Source: DASUFH01 sp036274645 (GTDB lineage: Bacteria > Acidobacteriota > Terriglobia > 20CM-2-55-15). From it: DNA of 12,399 bases. The notes beneath the pieces were generated by a model. The model searched no databases, had not been told where the DNA came from, and saw only the letters and a list, made by a program, of their open reading frames with translations. The position numbers were made by a program, and so were the translations under genes. Within the stretch, counting starts at the first letter, position 1; every line of letters starts with the position of its first letter. The stretch is taken from NCBI GenBank assembly GCA_036274645.1, contig DASUFH010000476.1, positions 1-12,399 of the forward strand. Direction: 5' to 3'. Below are positions 1 to 6,435 of the stretch, piece by piece.

Positions 1-1
1 T

Positions 2-1012
2 TTATCGGATTCCCCTGCCCCGAAGATGGGAAAGCCGGATGCCGGCTGCTGTCAGCGAGCTGAATCCGATGATCCAGACGGGAATGGTCAGCACCAGGAA
101 GATCACGATGGAGAAGCCCGCCGCGGTTGCCTTATCGACTCCAAACAACGTCAGCCCCAGGGTGGTGAAGAACTGATACGACCCCACGTTGGCCGGCGCG
201 TTCGGTATGGCCGTACCGAGACGCACAATGAAGAAGACCACTGCGCCGGTCCAGAAAGGAACGTTCAACCCGCAGGCCGGCATCATCAACCAGAACGCGA
301 GGGATTGGAGTCCGAGCGTCAGAAACGAAATCAGCGCGGCAGGCCACAACTTGCCGGAAGTGGCGATCGAATGAGACGCGACAAGGAGGGTTCGCAAAAA
401 AGACCGGACGCGGCCCGCCGGCTCGGGCGCTGTAGCCGGACGGCGACCGAGACGACGGACGAACCAGGCCAGGCCCAGCGCGGCGGCGATCATCGCAGCG
501 CCGAATATCTTCGCCGTCCGGGCAATACCGTGGGGTAAGGAAACAAACACGGCGGCGGCCCCGAGCGAAGCCGCCAGCGCGACGCCGTCCAGCAGTCGCT
601 CGACGGCGATCGACGCGATGACGGTACCGACACCCACCGCGAGCCATCGCGAAACGATGAACGCGCGCGCCAGTTCCCCGGCCCGCAATGGAACGATCTC
701 GCTGGTAAACAGCCCGGCGTATATGGCCTGTGTCGCTCGAAGAACCCGGATCCTTCCGATCGGCGCCAGTAGAACACTCCAGCGCCAGCCCTGGCCCGTG
801 ACGGCCATGATGTCCGCCACGACGGCGGCGACCGCCCAGCGCCAGTCACGAACCGTGATGTGCGCGAGGAGTTCGTGCGGGCGAACGTCATACAGCGCCC
901 ACACCAAACCGGCCAGGGCGAGCGCATATCCGGCGGCGCGCTTCAGCCACTCACGCGATCGCGGACCGATTGGATGAGGGAGGTTCTGTGAGTTCAGGTT
1001 CGGTGAGTTCAC
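2..1012 (-). CDS. Flippase-like membrane protein (lysylphosphatidylglycerol synthase TM region family, PF03706)
   Basis: Predicted polytopic inner-membrane protein of the PF03706/TIGR00374 family, which includes the N-terminal flippase half of MprF and many stand-alone proteins. With the GTG start it has 336 aa and about eight hydrophobic segments. Family hallmarks visible are the W-R-W segment near residues 76-78, PLRAGELAR at 108-116 (the family's P-x-R-x-G-E region), ERLLD at 138-142 and NAPANVGSYQ at 271-280. I chose GTG at 1012 because a GGGGAG ribosome site lies 9 nt upstream. An in-frame ATG at 1054 would add 14 polar residues and deepen the overlap with the upstream gene. The start overlaps the end of the DUF2156 gene by 62 bp, so the two are probably cotranscribed and translationally coupled. 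The likely job is moving an aminoacylated lipid made by that neighbour across the membrane; this is inference, since many PF03706 proteins have unknown substrates. The stop codon is at 2-4, so the gene is complete. Confidence 0.88.
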   Translation of the reverse strand: MNSPNLNSQNLPHPIGPRSREWLKRAAGYALALAGLVWALYDVRPHELLAHITVRDWRWAVAAVVADIMAVTGQGWRWSVLLAPIGRIRVLRATQAIYAGLFTSEIVPLRAGELARAFIVSRWLAVGVGTVIASIAVERLLDGVALAASLGAAAVFVSLPHGIARTAKIFGAAMIAAALGLAWFVRRLGRRPATAPEPAGRVRSFLRTLLVASHSIATSGKLWPAALISFLTLGLQSLAFWLMMPACGLNVPFWTGAVVFFIVRLGTAIPNAPANVGSYQFFTTLGLTLFGVDKATAAGFSIVIFLVLTIPVWIIGFSSLTAAGIRLSHLRGRGIR

Positions 1013-2675
1013 GATCCGTTTCTCCCCGTAGCTCCGACACCCTCGCCATCGCAAACGCGATGCGGGGCAGGTCGAGGACGTTGCGGTGGATCAAATAGCG
1101 TGGTTCCCAGGTGGTGGCGAACTTGGACTTGAAATGCAACAGACCCTGAAAGCTGAAAAGAAAGTTCATCCGCTGGAAGAAATAGTGCACAGCCCGCTCC
1201 TCCTTTGAAGCCTCCTCCTTCTCGCTGAATCCCGCCATCGGCGCCAGGCCCATATCGAATCTCCGGAATCCCTGTTCCTTCGACATGAGAAACAGTTTCG
1301 CGAAGAGATAGTCCATGGTTCCATTCGGCGCGTCGCTGCGATGGCGCATGAGGTCTACTGTCGTATCGCCAGGATGACCGGGAATAATAATGTTGGCAAA
1401 CGCCAGCATCTGTCCGTCGGCCCCCAGCGCCGCGAACAGCGCCGTCCGCTTCAGATAGTCCCAGTCAAAACGACCGAGACTGAATGCCCGCTCGCGGCGA
1501 CCGGGAATACGCAGCCAGTCATCGGAGACGGCCCGGGCGTCCAGGAGAACGGCATCCGGCGCCGGCGGGTCATACCGCACCGTCCGAATCCCGGTTTTCT
1601 CGAGGTTCTGGACCTTCCTGCGCAGGTTCCTCCCGATCTTGCCTTCGAGAGAGAACGCATCCAGATCCACAAAGCCATCATCGCCGATCTTCAATTTGCG
1701 AAGACCCGCAGAGCGATAGTGAAGGAGGTACTCGGCGGTGGTCTGGTAAAACGCGGGAACCCAGTCGTTGTCTGCGCAGAACCGCACGAATCCGCGGATC
1801 ACCGGAGCGATTTCATCCGGAGCGCCGACCGGATCTCCCAGCGCGAGGGCCACACCGCCCGCCACGCGGTAAGCGATAAAGGACTCGCCACTCGGCGAAA
1901 AGAAGTAGGACTTGTCCGGCCACACCTTGAAGTAATCGAGACTCGCGCGACCGTAGTGCTGGACGAGCCCCCTGGCGCGATCCTGTTCATGCGGCTGGAT
2001 TCGATACCGGTAAACCACCGGCCGAAACAGCGCAATGGCGCCGTAAGCAATGGTGATCACGGTCATGAAATAGAAGGACTCGAGGAACCAGCGGGCATAC
2101 CCTGTGTGCGGAACCAGTTCCGGGCGCGACGAAAGGATCAACAGAGATCCGGTGTTCCGGATGGACTGAATGAAAGAGAAATCGACGCCGAACTCTCTCC
2201 GGTCGAGCAGCCAGAAGCCCACTACCCCGTAGCCGAGCGCCAGCGCGACGCCGATGCCCACCTTGAGGAGAGCGTCCCCGAAATCCGGATTCCCGCTTCG
2301 GACGGTGAAATCCTTTCGGGTCAGGATCAGCGCAATCAGCAGAACGAGAGAGACCAGCGCTTCTTCATAATCGAGTCCCTTCGTGAGATGAAACACCACC
2401 GAGGCTGTGGCGACACCCATTGCCACGAAGACGGCCCGCCGTTTCCGGCGATAGATGTTGACGGACAGGATGACGAGAACAAATCCCATCAGGAGCGTGA
2501 TGAACCGCGCGAGATGCAGGAAGTCGAGTGGGAAGATGGCGCGAAGAACGGCGAAGCGATCCGGAAGCGATGGACCGATGACGGAATAAACGTTCAGGAG
2601 GCCGCTGCCCAGCGCCATCAGCGCAATGATCAGCCTGGGCGACCTCCGGCCCGGCGTACGCGCGCCTTTCGCCAT
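951..2675 (-). CDS. Membrane protein with C-terminal DUF2156 (aminoacyl-phosphatidylglycerol synthase domain, MprF C-half-like)
   Basis: A 574-aa protein with about six N-terminal membrane segments (roughly residues 14-34, 56-74, 82-98, 104-120, 136-156 and 201-218). A cytoplasmic DUF2156/PF09924 domain follows (about 228-535), the domain that transfers lysine or alanine from aminoacyl-tRNA to phosphatidylglycerol in MprF/LPG synthases. Characteristic stretches are FSLGRFDWDYL at 398-408, AFANIIIPG at 425-433, TVDLMRHRSDAPNGTMDYLF at 439-458, FDMGLAPM at 473-480 and FKSKFATTWEPRYL at 515-528. The substrate amino acid cannot be read from sequence. An in-frame ATG at 2786 would add 37 residues. 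I prefer 2675 because the extra part is unlike the family, has no ribosome site, and a TATCAT -10-like hexamer sits 7 nt before the 2675 ATG. The PF03706 gene overlaps its 3' end, so the pair looks like MprF in two pieces. Family assignment is strong, the exact lipid product is not. Confidence 0.88.
   Translation of the reverse strand: MAKGARTPGRRSPRLIIALMALGSGLLNVYSVIGPSLPDRFAVLRAIFPLDFLHLARFITLLMGFVLVILSVNIYRRKRRAVFVAMGVATASVVFHLTKGLDYEEALVSLVLLIALILTRKDFTVRSGNPDFGDALLKVGIGVALALGYGVVGFWLLDRREFGVDFSFIQSIRNTGSLLILSSRPELVPHTGYARWFLESFYFMTVITIAYGAIALFRPVVYRYRIQPHEQDRARGLVQHYGRASLDYFKVWPDKSYFFSPSGESFIAYRVAGGVALALGDPVGAPDEIAPVIRGFVRFCADNDWVPAFYQTTAEYLLHYRSAGLRKLKIGDDGFVDLDAFSLEGKIGRNLRRKVQNLEKTGIRTVRYDPPAPDAVLLDARAVSDDWLRIPGRRERAFSLGRFDWDYLKRTALFAALGADGQMLAFANIIIPGHPGDTTVDLMRHRSDAPNGTMDYLFAKLFLMSKEQGFRRFDMGLAPMAGFSEKEEASKEERAVHYFFQRMNFLFSFQGLLHFKSKFATTWEPRYLIHRNVLDLPRIAFAMARVSELRGETDRELTEPELTEPPSSNRSAIA
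981..1010. repeat. 15-bp tandem duplication in a two-gene overlap
   Basis: Two adjacent 15-bp units, 981-995 and 996-1010, differ at one base. Because 15 is divisible by three, both overlapping frames survive. The DUF2156 protein reads ELTEP-ELTEP near its C-terminus, and the flippase-like protein reads NSPNL-NSQNL just after its GTG start. Both ends are polar tails, so the duplication is probably tolerated rather than functional. Confidence 0.85.
1022..1027 (-). promoter_or_regulatory. Ribosome binding site deciding the GTG start at 1012
   Basis: On the minus strand GGGGAG lies 9 nt before GTG at 1012, inside the 3' end of the DUF2156 gene. It is a good Shine-Dalgarno match and favours this start over the ATG at 1054. 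Its position inside the upstream gene is typical of coupled translation. Confidence 0.55.
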
Positions 2676-2682
2676 AAGAACA

Positions 2683-2688
2683 ATGATA
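2683..2688 (-). promoter_or_regulatory. Candidate -10 (TATCAT) for the DUF2156 gene
   Basis: Minus-strand TATCAT (5 of 6 bases of TATAAT) ends 7 nt before the ATG at 2675, in a short AT-rich patch within GC-rich DNA. Transcription would then start at about the A of the ATG, giving a leaderless message. No convincing -35 is visible. Confidence 0.35.
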
Positions 2689-2795
2689 TCCAGTATCTGT
2701 CCGGCCGCGGCGGGAGAAGGTGTTGTGTTACCCCGGCAGGACGGGAAGGAGGGGTGGAGGCGCGTCCCAAATATGAAGGGGATCATTCGGCGCCG

Positions 2796-2801
2796 TATAC
2801 T
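2796..2801 (+). promoter_or_regulatory. Candidate -10 (TATACT) for rdgB
   Basis: TATACT lies 12 nt before the rdgB ATG at 2814. No ribosome site is visible before this ATG, so a very short or absent leader is plausible. No clear -35 is seen. Confidence 0.35.
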
Positions 2802-2813
2802 TCTCTCGCATCG

Positions 2814-3437
2814 ATGCCGTTACGGAATATTTCCATTCTGATTGCGTCCAACAACGCGCACAAGCTGCAGGAATTTCGGGAGATCTTCCGCCAGTTTGGC
2901 GCGCCCGATGTCGAGTTGGTCACGCCGCAGGCTCTTGGCCTGACGCTGAATCCCGACGAAACCGCCGACACCTATGCCGGCAACGCGCGGATCAAAGCCC
3001 AGGCGTTCCATGATCTCGTCCGCGGACGGAATCTCTGGGTCATGGCCGACGATTCCGGCCTCGAGGTGGACGCGTTGGATGGCGCGCCGGGTATCCGATC
3101 GGCGCGGTACCACAAATCCGCTCCTCAAGGAGACGGCTGCGCCGCGCTACTGACGGAGATGGCGCAGATACCGGACGGCCGGAGGACGGCCCGCTTTCGC
3201 GCCGTCATCGCGCTCATCGCGCCCGACGGTGTCGAGCGCATGTTTGCAGGCGTGTGTGAAGGGTCCATCGGGCACGCGAGGCGCGGCAGCGGGGGGTTCG
3301 GGTTCGATCCTGTGTTTTGTCTGGCGGGTGAGGCGCGGCACATGGCGGAACTGACGGCGGAGGAGAAGCACCGCGTCAGTCATCGCGGCCTGGCGGGACA
3401 GCGGGTGATTGCGTTTCTGGGGAACTTTCCTACTTAA
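2814..3437 (+). CDS. rdgB: RdgB/HAM1 family dITP/XTP pyrophosphatase
   Basis: Cytosolic house-cleaning enzyme that hydrolyses dITP, XTP and ITP to the monophosphate plus pyrophosphate, keeping deaminated purines out of nucleic acids. The 207 aa match the usual family length of about 200. Motifs in order: SNNAHKLQEF at residues 12-21 (substrate-binding loop), TYAGNARIKA at 53-62, MADDSGLEVDAL at 77-88 containing the acidic metal/catalytic residues, APGIRSARY at 91-99, GFGFDPVF at 161-168, MAELTAEEKHRVSHRG at 177-192. The usual G-x-T before the M/F-AEL motif is replaced by EARH, a small departure. The ATG at 2814 is the only sensible start: it places the first strand and the SNN loop as in the family, and the preceding in-frame codons contain no start. 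It stands alone, divergent from the DUF2156 gene, and its stop codon overlaps the heptad repeats that follow. Confidence 0.95.
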   Translation: MPLRNISILIASNNAHKLQEFREIFRQFGAPDVELVTPQALGLTLNPDETADTYAGNARIKAQAFHDLVRGRNLWVMADDSGLEVDALDGAPGIRSARYHKSAPQGDGCAALLTEMAQIPDGRRTARFRAVIALIAPDGVERMFAGVCEGSIGHARRGSGGFGFDPVFCLAGEARHMAELTAEEKHRVSHRGLAGQRVIAFLGNFPT

Positions 3438-3576
3438 TCGTTCGCCATTTACTGTTCACTATTAACTGATGTAGTTGGTGGCATTGGCTTGCTGGTTGGT
3501 CGATTGTCTTGCCGGGAAGTGCCAATGCCACCAAGCGAAGCAGTTAATAGTCAACAGCCAATGGACAATGGACAAC
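3433..3576. repeat. Mirrored degenerate heptanucleotide arrays
   Basis: Five consecutive 7-bp units read forward at 3433-3467: CTTAATC, GTTCGCC, ATTTACT, GTTCACT, ATTAACT. Five more lie on the opposite strand at 3542-3576, read inward: GTTGTCC, ATTGTCC, ATTGGCT, GTTGACT, ATTAACT. The shared form is roughly R-T-T-N-N-C-Y. The arms form an imperfect inverted repeat (21 of 24 bases over 3445-3468 versus 3541-3564), with identical innermost units and divergence outward. The first unit overlaps the rdgB stop codon. Between the arms sits a separate perfect 14-bp stem. Short heptad arrays are known in some bacterial genomes; I cannot name this family. Confidence 0.75.
3475..3534. terminator. Perfect 14-bp stem-loop between convergent genes
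   Basis: Arms TTGGTGGCATTGGC (3475-3488) and GCCAATGCCACCAA (3521-3534) are perfectly complementary around a 32-nt loop. The hairpin lies between the convergent ends of rdgB and the U32 gene, so it could stop transcription from both sides. It lacks a T-run, so intrinsic termination is unproven. It may equally be the core of the repeat element formed by the flanking heptads. Confidence 0.45.
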
Positions 3577-3588
3577 CGGGGGATGCGA

Positions 3589-6114
3589 TTAACCGACCGA
3601 CGGAACCGCCCTGTAGTTTTCCGGAACAAACAGACTGCCCTCCGTCGTTCCCTCCGGCAACACCCGCTTCAGCCGCCGGCCCAACTCGGCGCCGTCAATC
3701 TCCCCGTTGAGCGCGGCGGCAAACGCGCCGGCGATCCGCGTCACCGCGTCCGCGGTCTCGTGAACGAACTCCAGCCGGAAATGCGCGATTCCCGCGTCGC
3801 GCCACATCTCGAGATGCCGGCTCGCCTCCTGCGCCTCGGCGCTGAACACGGTGTTACGGCAACCAACGTCCGCCATCACGGGATGCGCCCGACCGTTCGC
3901 GTCCCGCAGCGCAATTCGATGTTTTTCGCACGGATGGCCGCAGTTCTCATGACTCGTCCCTGTCGACAGGAACCGGCAGAACACGCAGTGCTCGGTGTGA
4001 AACACGGGCAGATGCTGATACGCGGTCACTTCAAACTTCTCCGGGCCGACGGCGCGAGCGAGGTCCGCGATCTGGGCGGCGTTCAGGTCGTGGGTCGGCG
4101 TCAGACGATCGAGTCCGAGGTCGAGAAACGCGCGCGCCGAAAGCGCGTTGGCGGCATTGAGACTGAAGTCGCCGATCCACGCCACGGCTCTCGGCCCGCC
4201 CGCCCCGGTCAACGCCTGCAACAGGCCGGCGGATCGCGCCACGATGTCGCACTCCAATCCCACGAGAAACGACACAATCCGCTGCTCATCGGGTTTGAGG
4301 ACGCGTGGACTCGCCACACGCGCAACAATGTTTGCCGCGCGCACACGTTCCACTGCCGGCCGCAGACCGTAAAGATCCAGATAGTCGAGTGTGATGCTCG
4401 CCGGACGGAAGGCGATCGCCGCATCGAGTTGTTCCGGGGTCCGCGCCAGCAGATGCAACCGGGGACACGTTGCAGAACGTTCCGCCGCAACCGCAGATCC
4501 GTTCATCGCAGCCTTCAGCGCGCCGGACAAATCGTTCACGGGGACTTCGGGCCTTTCGCTCTGCAACGCCTCCAGCCGCGCCACGGCTTTCCGGCGCAGG
4601 TCGTTCACCAGCGAACTCGGCACAAACGGATCCCCCTGAATGTCGGCGCCGATAGCTCCGAGCGAATACGGTGTGGCGCCCAGCCGGCCCAACTGTTCAC
4701 GCAGAAACTCGATCGTCACCCCGTGCTTCTCGGATCGCGTCAGCAGCGCATCCGATTCGACCTCGATGGTCGCCCGCCTCCGCGCCTGCTCCAATGACCA
4801 TCTCAGCCTCAACGGCTCCCCGGCGCGAGCCGTCACGAACACGTTGACGGGTTGTTTGTGAACGGGTCCCGTCGCCTGGGTCCAGGGCCGCGCCGCCTTG
4901 TCGATTTCCGGATCGTGCGTGCGCCACACCCAGTCGCCTGGTCGCACGCGAGCGAAATCGACCGCGCGGTTGCCGAATGCGAGGCGCAGCCGGCCGTTCG
5001 CCTGCCGGGTCACCGCGTAGAGCCGCCCGCCTTCCTCCGGTTCTTCCGGACTCCGCCAGTCCGCCGCGTCGAAAACCAGCCCGTCTCCGGGCTTCAATGT
5101 GCGGCGCGTCTCGGGCTCGAGGACGATCGAATCTCTTTCGATGCCGATAATCCGTCCTACGAAAAGACCGCGATGACGCGGCGCCCGGCCGGGGACGACG
5201 GCCTGATGATTCGTTCCGACGAGAAAGTGCGGTCCCAGGCCGCGTGAATAGACCTGCGCCAGTTGCGATTCATCCTCGTCTGAGACGCTCGGCGCGAGGC
5301 CCGCCCACGCCGCGTCTACGGCTTTGCGGTAGGCGCGCGTGGTCAGCGCCACGTAGTTCTCGTCTTTGTAACGCCCTTCGATCTTCAGCGACGAAACGCC
5401 GATACCGACAATCTCCGGAATCTGGCGCAACGCATAGAGGTCCTCGGGCGAGAGCAGATAGCGCGCGTCGCCCAGGGGACGTACGGCGCCATCGACCAGC
5501 AGCTCGTAGGGGAGGCGGCAGGCTTGCGCGCACTGGCCCCGATTGGCGCTTCGTCCGCCCCAGGCCTCCGAGGAAAAGCACTGGCCCGAATACGACACGC
5601 AGAGCGCCCCATGGACAAACATCTCGAGGCCGCAATCGGTTTGCGCGCGAATCCTCCGGATGTCGTCGAGCGACAACTCCCGGGCCAGGACGACTCGCTC
5701 CACCCCGAACTGCCGCGCCCATTCCACGCCCTCGACACTTGTCACGCTCATCTGCGTGCTGCCGTGGATCTCGAGTTCCGGCGCGATCTGTCTGGCCAGA
5801 CGGGCCATGCCCACATCCTGCACGATGATCGCGTCCACTCCGGCCCGGGCGATCGCCGCCACCGCCCGCGCCGCGTCCGCAAGTTCATGATCGAAGATGA
5901 GGGTATTGAAGGTGAGATAGCCGCGGACACCCCGCCGATGCAGCGTCCGCATGACGTCCGGGAGCTCGCCCAGTCGGAACCCCACCTTGGCTCGCGCCGT
6001 AAAGTGGGTCAGGCCGAAATAGACGGCGTCCGCGCCCGCTTCGATTGCGGCATGCAGCTGCGGCCAGTAGCCGGCTGGAGCCATGACTTCAGGCTTGATC
6101 CGGGGAAGAGTCAC
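3589..6114 (-). CDS. Long-form U32 family protein with DUF3656 domain (RlhA/collagenase-like)
   Basis: An 841-aa cytosolic protein. Many U32 proteins, once called collagenase-like peptidases, are now known as Fe-S enzymes for prephenate-dependent RNA hydroxylation (RlhA on 23S rRNA, TrhP on tRNA). The N-terminal TIM-barrel part runs from KPEVMAPAG (residues 7-15) through AGADAVYFG and the U32 signature EMFVHGALCVSYSGQC (164-179) to NRGQCAQACR (191-200). Cys172, Cys179, Cys195 and Cys199 are candidate cluster ligands. A DUF3656-like middle spans roughly 380-510. A C-terminal half carries HTEHCVFCRF and CGHPCEKH (Cys710, 713, 725, 729). E. coli RlhA is about 650 aa, so this is the longer architecture. 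I chose GTG at 6114: a TTG at 6123 overlaps a TACAAT -10-like hexamer lying 8 nt before the GTG, whereas the ATG eleven codons further in would delete the conserved KPE-APAG start. Neither upstream start has a ribosome site, consistent with a leaderless message. The exact RNA target is not readable. Confidence 0.92.
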   Translation of the reverse strand: MTLPRIKPEVMAPAGYWPQLHAAIEAGADAVYFGLTHFTARAKVGFRLGELPDVMRTLHRRGVRGYLTFNTLIFDHELADAARAVAAIARAGVDAIIVQDVGMARLARQIAPELEIHGSTQMSVTSVEGVEWARQFGVERVVLARELSLDDIRRIRAQTDCGLEMFVHGALCVSYSGQCFSSEAWGGRSANRGQCAQACRLPYELLVDGAVRPLGDARYLLSPEDLYALRQIPEIVGIGVSSLKIEGRYKDENYVALTTRAYRKAVDAAWAGLAPSVSDEDESQLAQVYSRGLGPHFLVGTNHQAVVPGRAPRHRGLFVGRIIGIERDSIVLEPETRRTLKPGDGLVFDAADWRSPEEPEEGGRLYAVTRQANGRLRLAFGNRAVDFARVRPGDWVWRTHDPEIDKAARPWTQATGPVHKQPVNVFVTARAGEPLRLRWSLEQARRRATIEVESDALLTRSEKHGVTIEFLREQLGRLGATPYSLGAIGADIQGDPFVPSSLVNDLRRKAVARLEALQSERPEVPVNDLSGALKAAMNGSAVAAERSATCPRLHLLARTPEQLDAAIAFRPASITLDYLDLYGLRPAVERVRAANIVARVASPRVLKPDEQRIVSFLVGLECDIVARSAGLLQALTGAGGPRAVAWIGDFSLNAANALSARAFLDLGLDRLTPTHDLNAAQIADLARAVGPEKFEVTAYQHLPVFHTEHCVFCRFLSTGTSHENCGHPCEKHRIALRDANGRAHPVMADVGCRNTVFSAEAQEASRHLEMWRDAGIAHFRLEFVHETADAVTRIAGAFAAALNGEIDGAELGRRLKRVLPEGTTEGSLFVPENYRAVPSVG

Positions 6115-6122
6115 AAGGACCA

Positions 6123-6128
6123 ATTGTA
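6123..6128 (-). promoter_or_regulatory. Candidate -10 (TACAAT) for the U32 gene
   Basis: Minus-strand TACAAT (5 of 6 bases of TATAAT) ends 8 nt before GTG 6114, predicting transcription from about the start codon. The -35 position (6146-6151) reads CAGGCA, only 3 of 6 matches. The hexamer overlaps the alternative TTG start and argues against that start. Confidence 0.4.
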
Positions 6129-6150
6129 CGCCGGATTGTCTGCCCTGCCT

Positions 6151-6198
6151 GTCGCTCGGTAGTGTCCTGATTTGAAATTAGGACACTACCCGTCGCTC
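6151..6198. repeat. 33-bp near-perfect palindrome flanked by a 7-bp direct repeat
   Basis: Arms GGTAGTGTCCT (6158-6168) and AGGACACTACC (6180-6190) are perfect, and the 11-nt centre is also symmetric except for one G-T pair. The direct repeat GTCGCTC occurs at 6151-6157 and 6192-6198. It lies in the gap between two divergent genes, just upstream of the U32 promoter. It could be an operator for a dimeric regulator, or a tiny inserted palindromic element with a target duplication. It is not placed to be a terminator. Confidence 0.7.
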
Positions 6199-6213
6199 GC
6201 GCTGCTGTTGACT

Positions 6214-6335
6214 CCCCGCCTGCTTGTAGGGGCAGTCTATGACCGCCCAGCTTTTCAGGGTGAATTCCTATGAAACCAGAGATTTCCATTCCGAAACGCC
6301 GGGCGGTCATAGGCCGCCCCTACAAGCGGACGGGG
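6214..6335. mobile_element. MITE/REP-like hairpin element, copy 1
   Basis: A 122-bp non-coding element with long imperfect terminal inverted repeats: 6214-6262 pairs with 6287-6335 at 40 of 49 positions around a 24-nt centre. Each arm also contains its own small hairpin, of the form GGGCGGTC-3 nt-GACCGCCC with one mismatch. A second copy lies at 11299-11415 in the same orientation and shares most of the centre, including TTTCAGGGTGAA and CCGAAACG. It encodes nothing, so any movement would need a transposase elsewhere. It lies about 100 bp upstream of the secreted-protein gene. The rest of the 6115-6435 gap holds only the palindrome and promoter candidates listed separately. Confidence 0.75.
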
Positions 6336-6384
6336 ACCCGCCGGCGCAGGAGATGGTTCAAAACCCGGAGAGAGGGCGTGCTGG

Positions 6385-6390
6385 TATACT
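6385..6390 (+). promoter_or_regulatory. Candidate -10 (TATACT) for the 6436 gene
   Basis: TATACT lies 45 nt before the ATG at 6436, just downstream of hairpin element copy 1. No good -35 is found at 16-18 bp. The leader would hold a purine-rich AAGGGA about 12 nt before the ATG and a minimal 4-codon reading frame (6417-6431, ATG to TAA). Confidence 0.3.
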
Positions 6391-6435
6391 CGCTTCCAGT
6401 TGCATCGGCCGTGACAATGAAGGGAAACTAACACC

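Noticed and set aside
2676..2786. N-terminal extension of the DUF2156 protein to the ATG at 2786
   Set aside because: No ribosome site, unlike the family N-terminus, and it would place the candidate TATCAT promoter inside the gene.
1341..2813. Long plus-strand open frame running into rdgB, antisense to the DUF2156 gene
   Set aside because: The antisense part is polar and low-complexity with no domain, the opposite strand encodes clear DUF2156 motifs, and RdgB homology starts exactly at 2814.
3433..3576. CRISPR-like array
   Set aside because: Units are contiguous 7-bp heptads without spacers and are mirrored rather than direct; no cas genes are present.
3475..4797. 440-codon plus-strand open frame antisense to the U32 gene
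   Set aside because: Composition is rich in Arg, Gln and His with no fold signature, and the minus strand encodes a well-conserved U32 protein. GC-rich genes often leave the opposite strand open.
6115..6123. TTG start for the U32 protein at 6123
   Set aside because: The TTG overlaps a TACAAT -10-like hexamer and has no ribosome site; GTG 6114 fits a leaderless start and keeps the whole conserved N-terminus.
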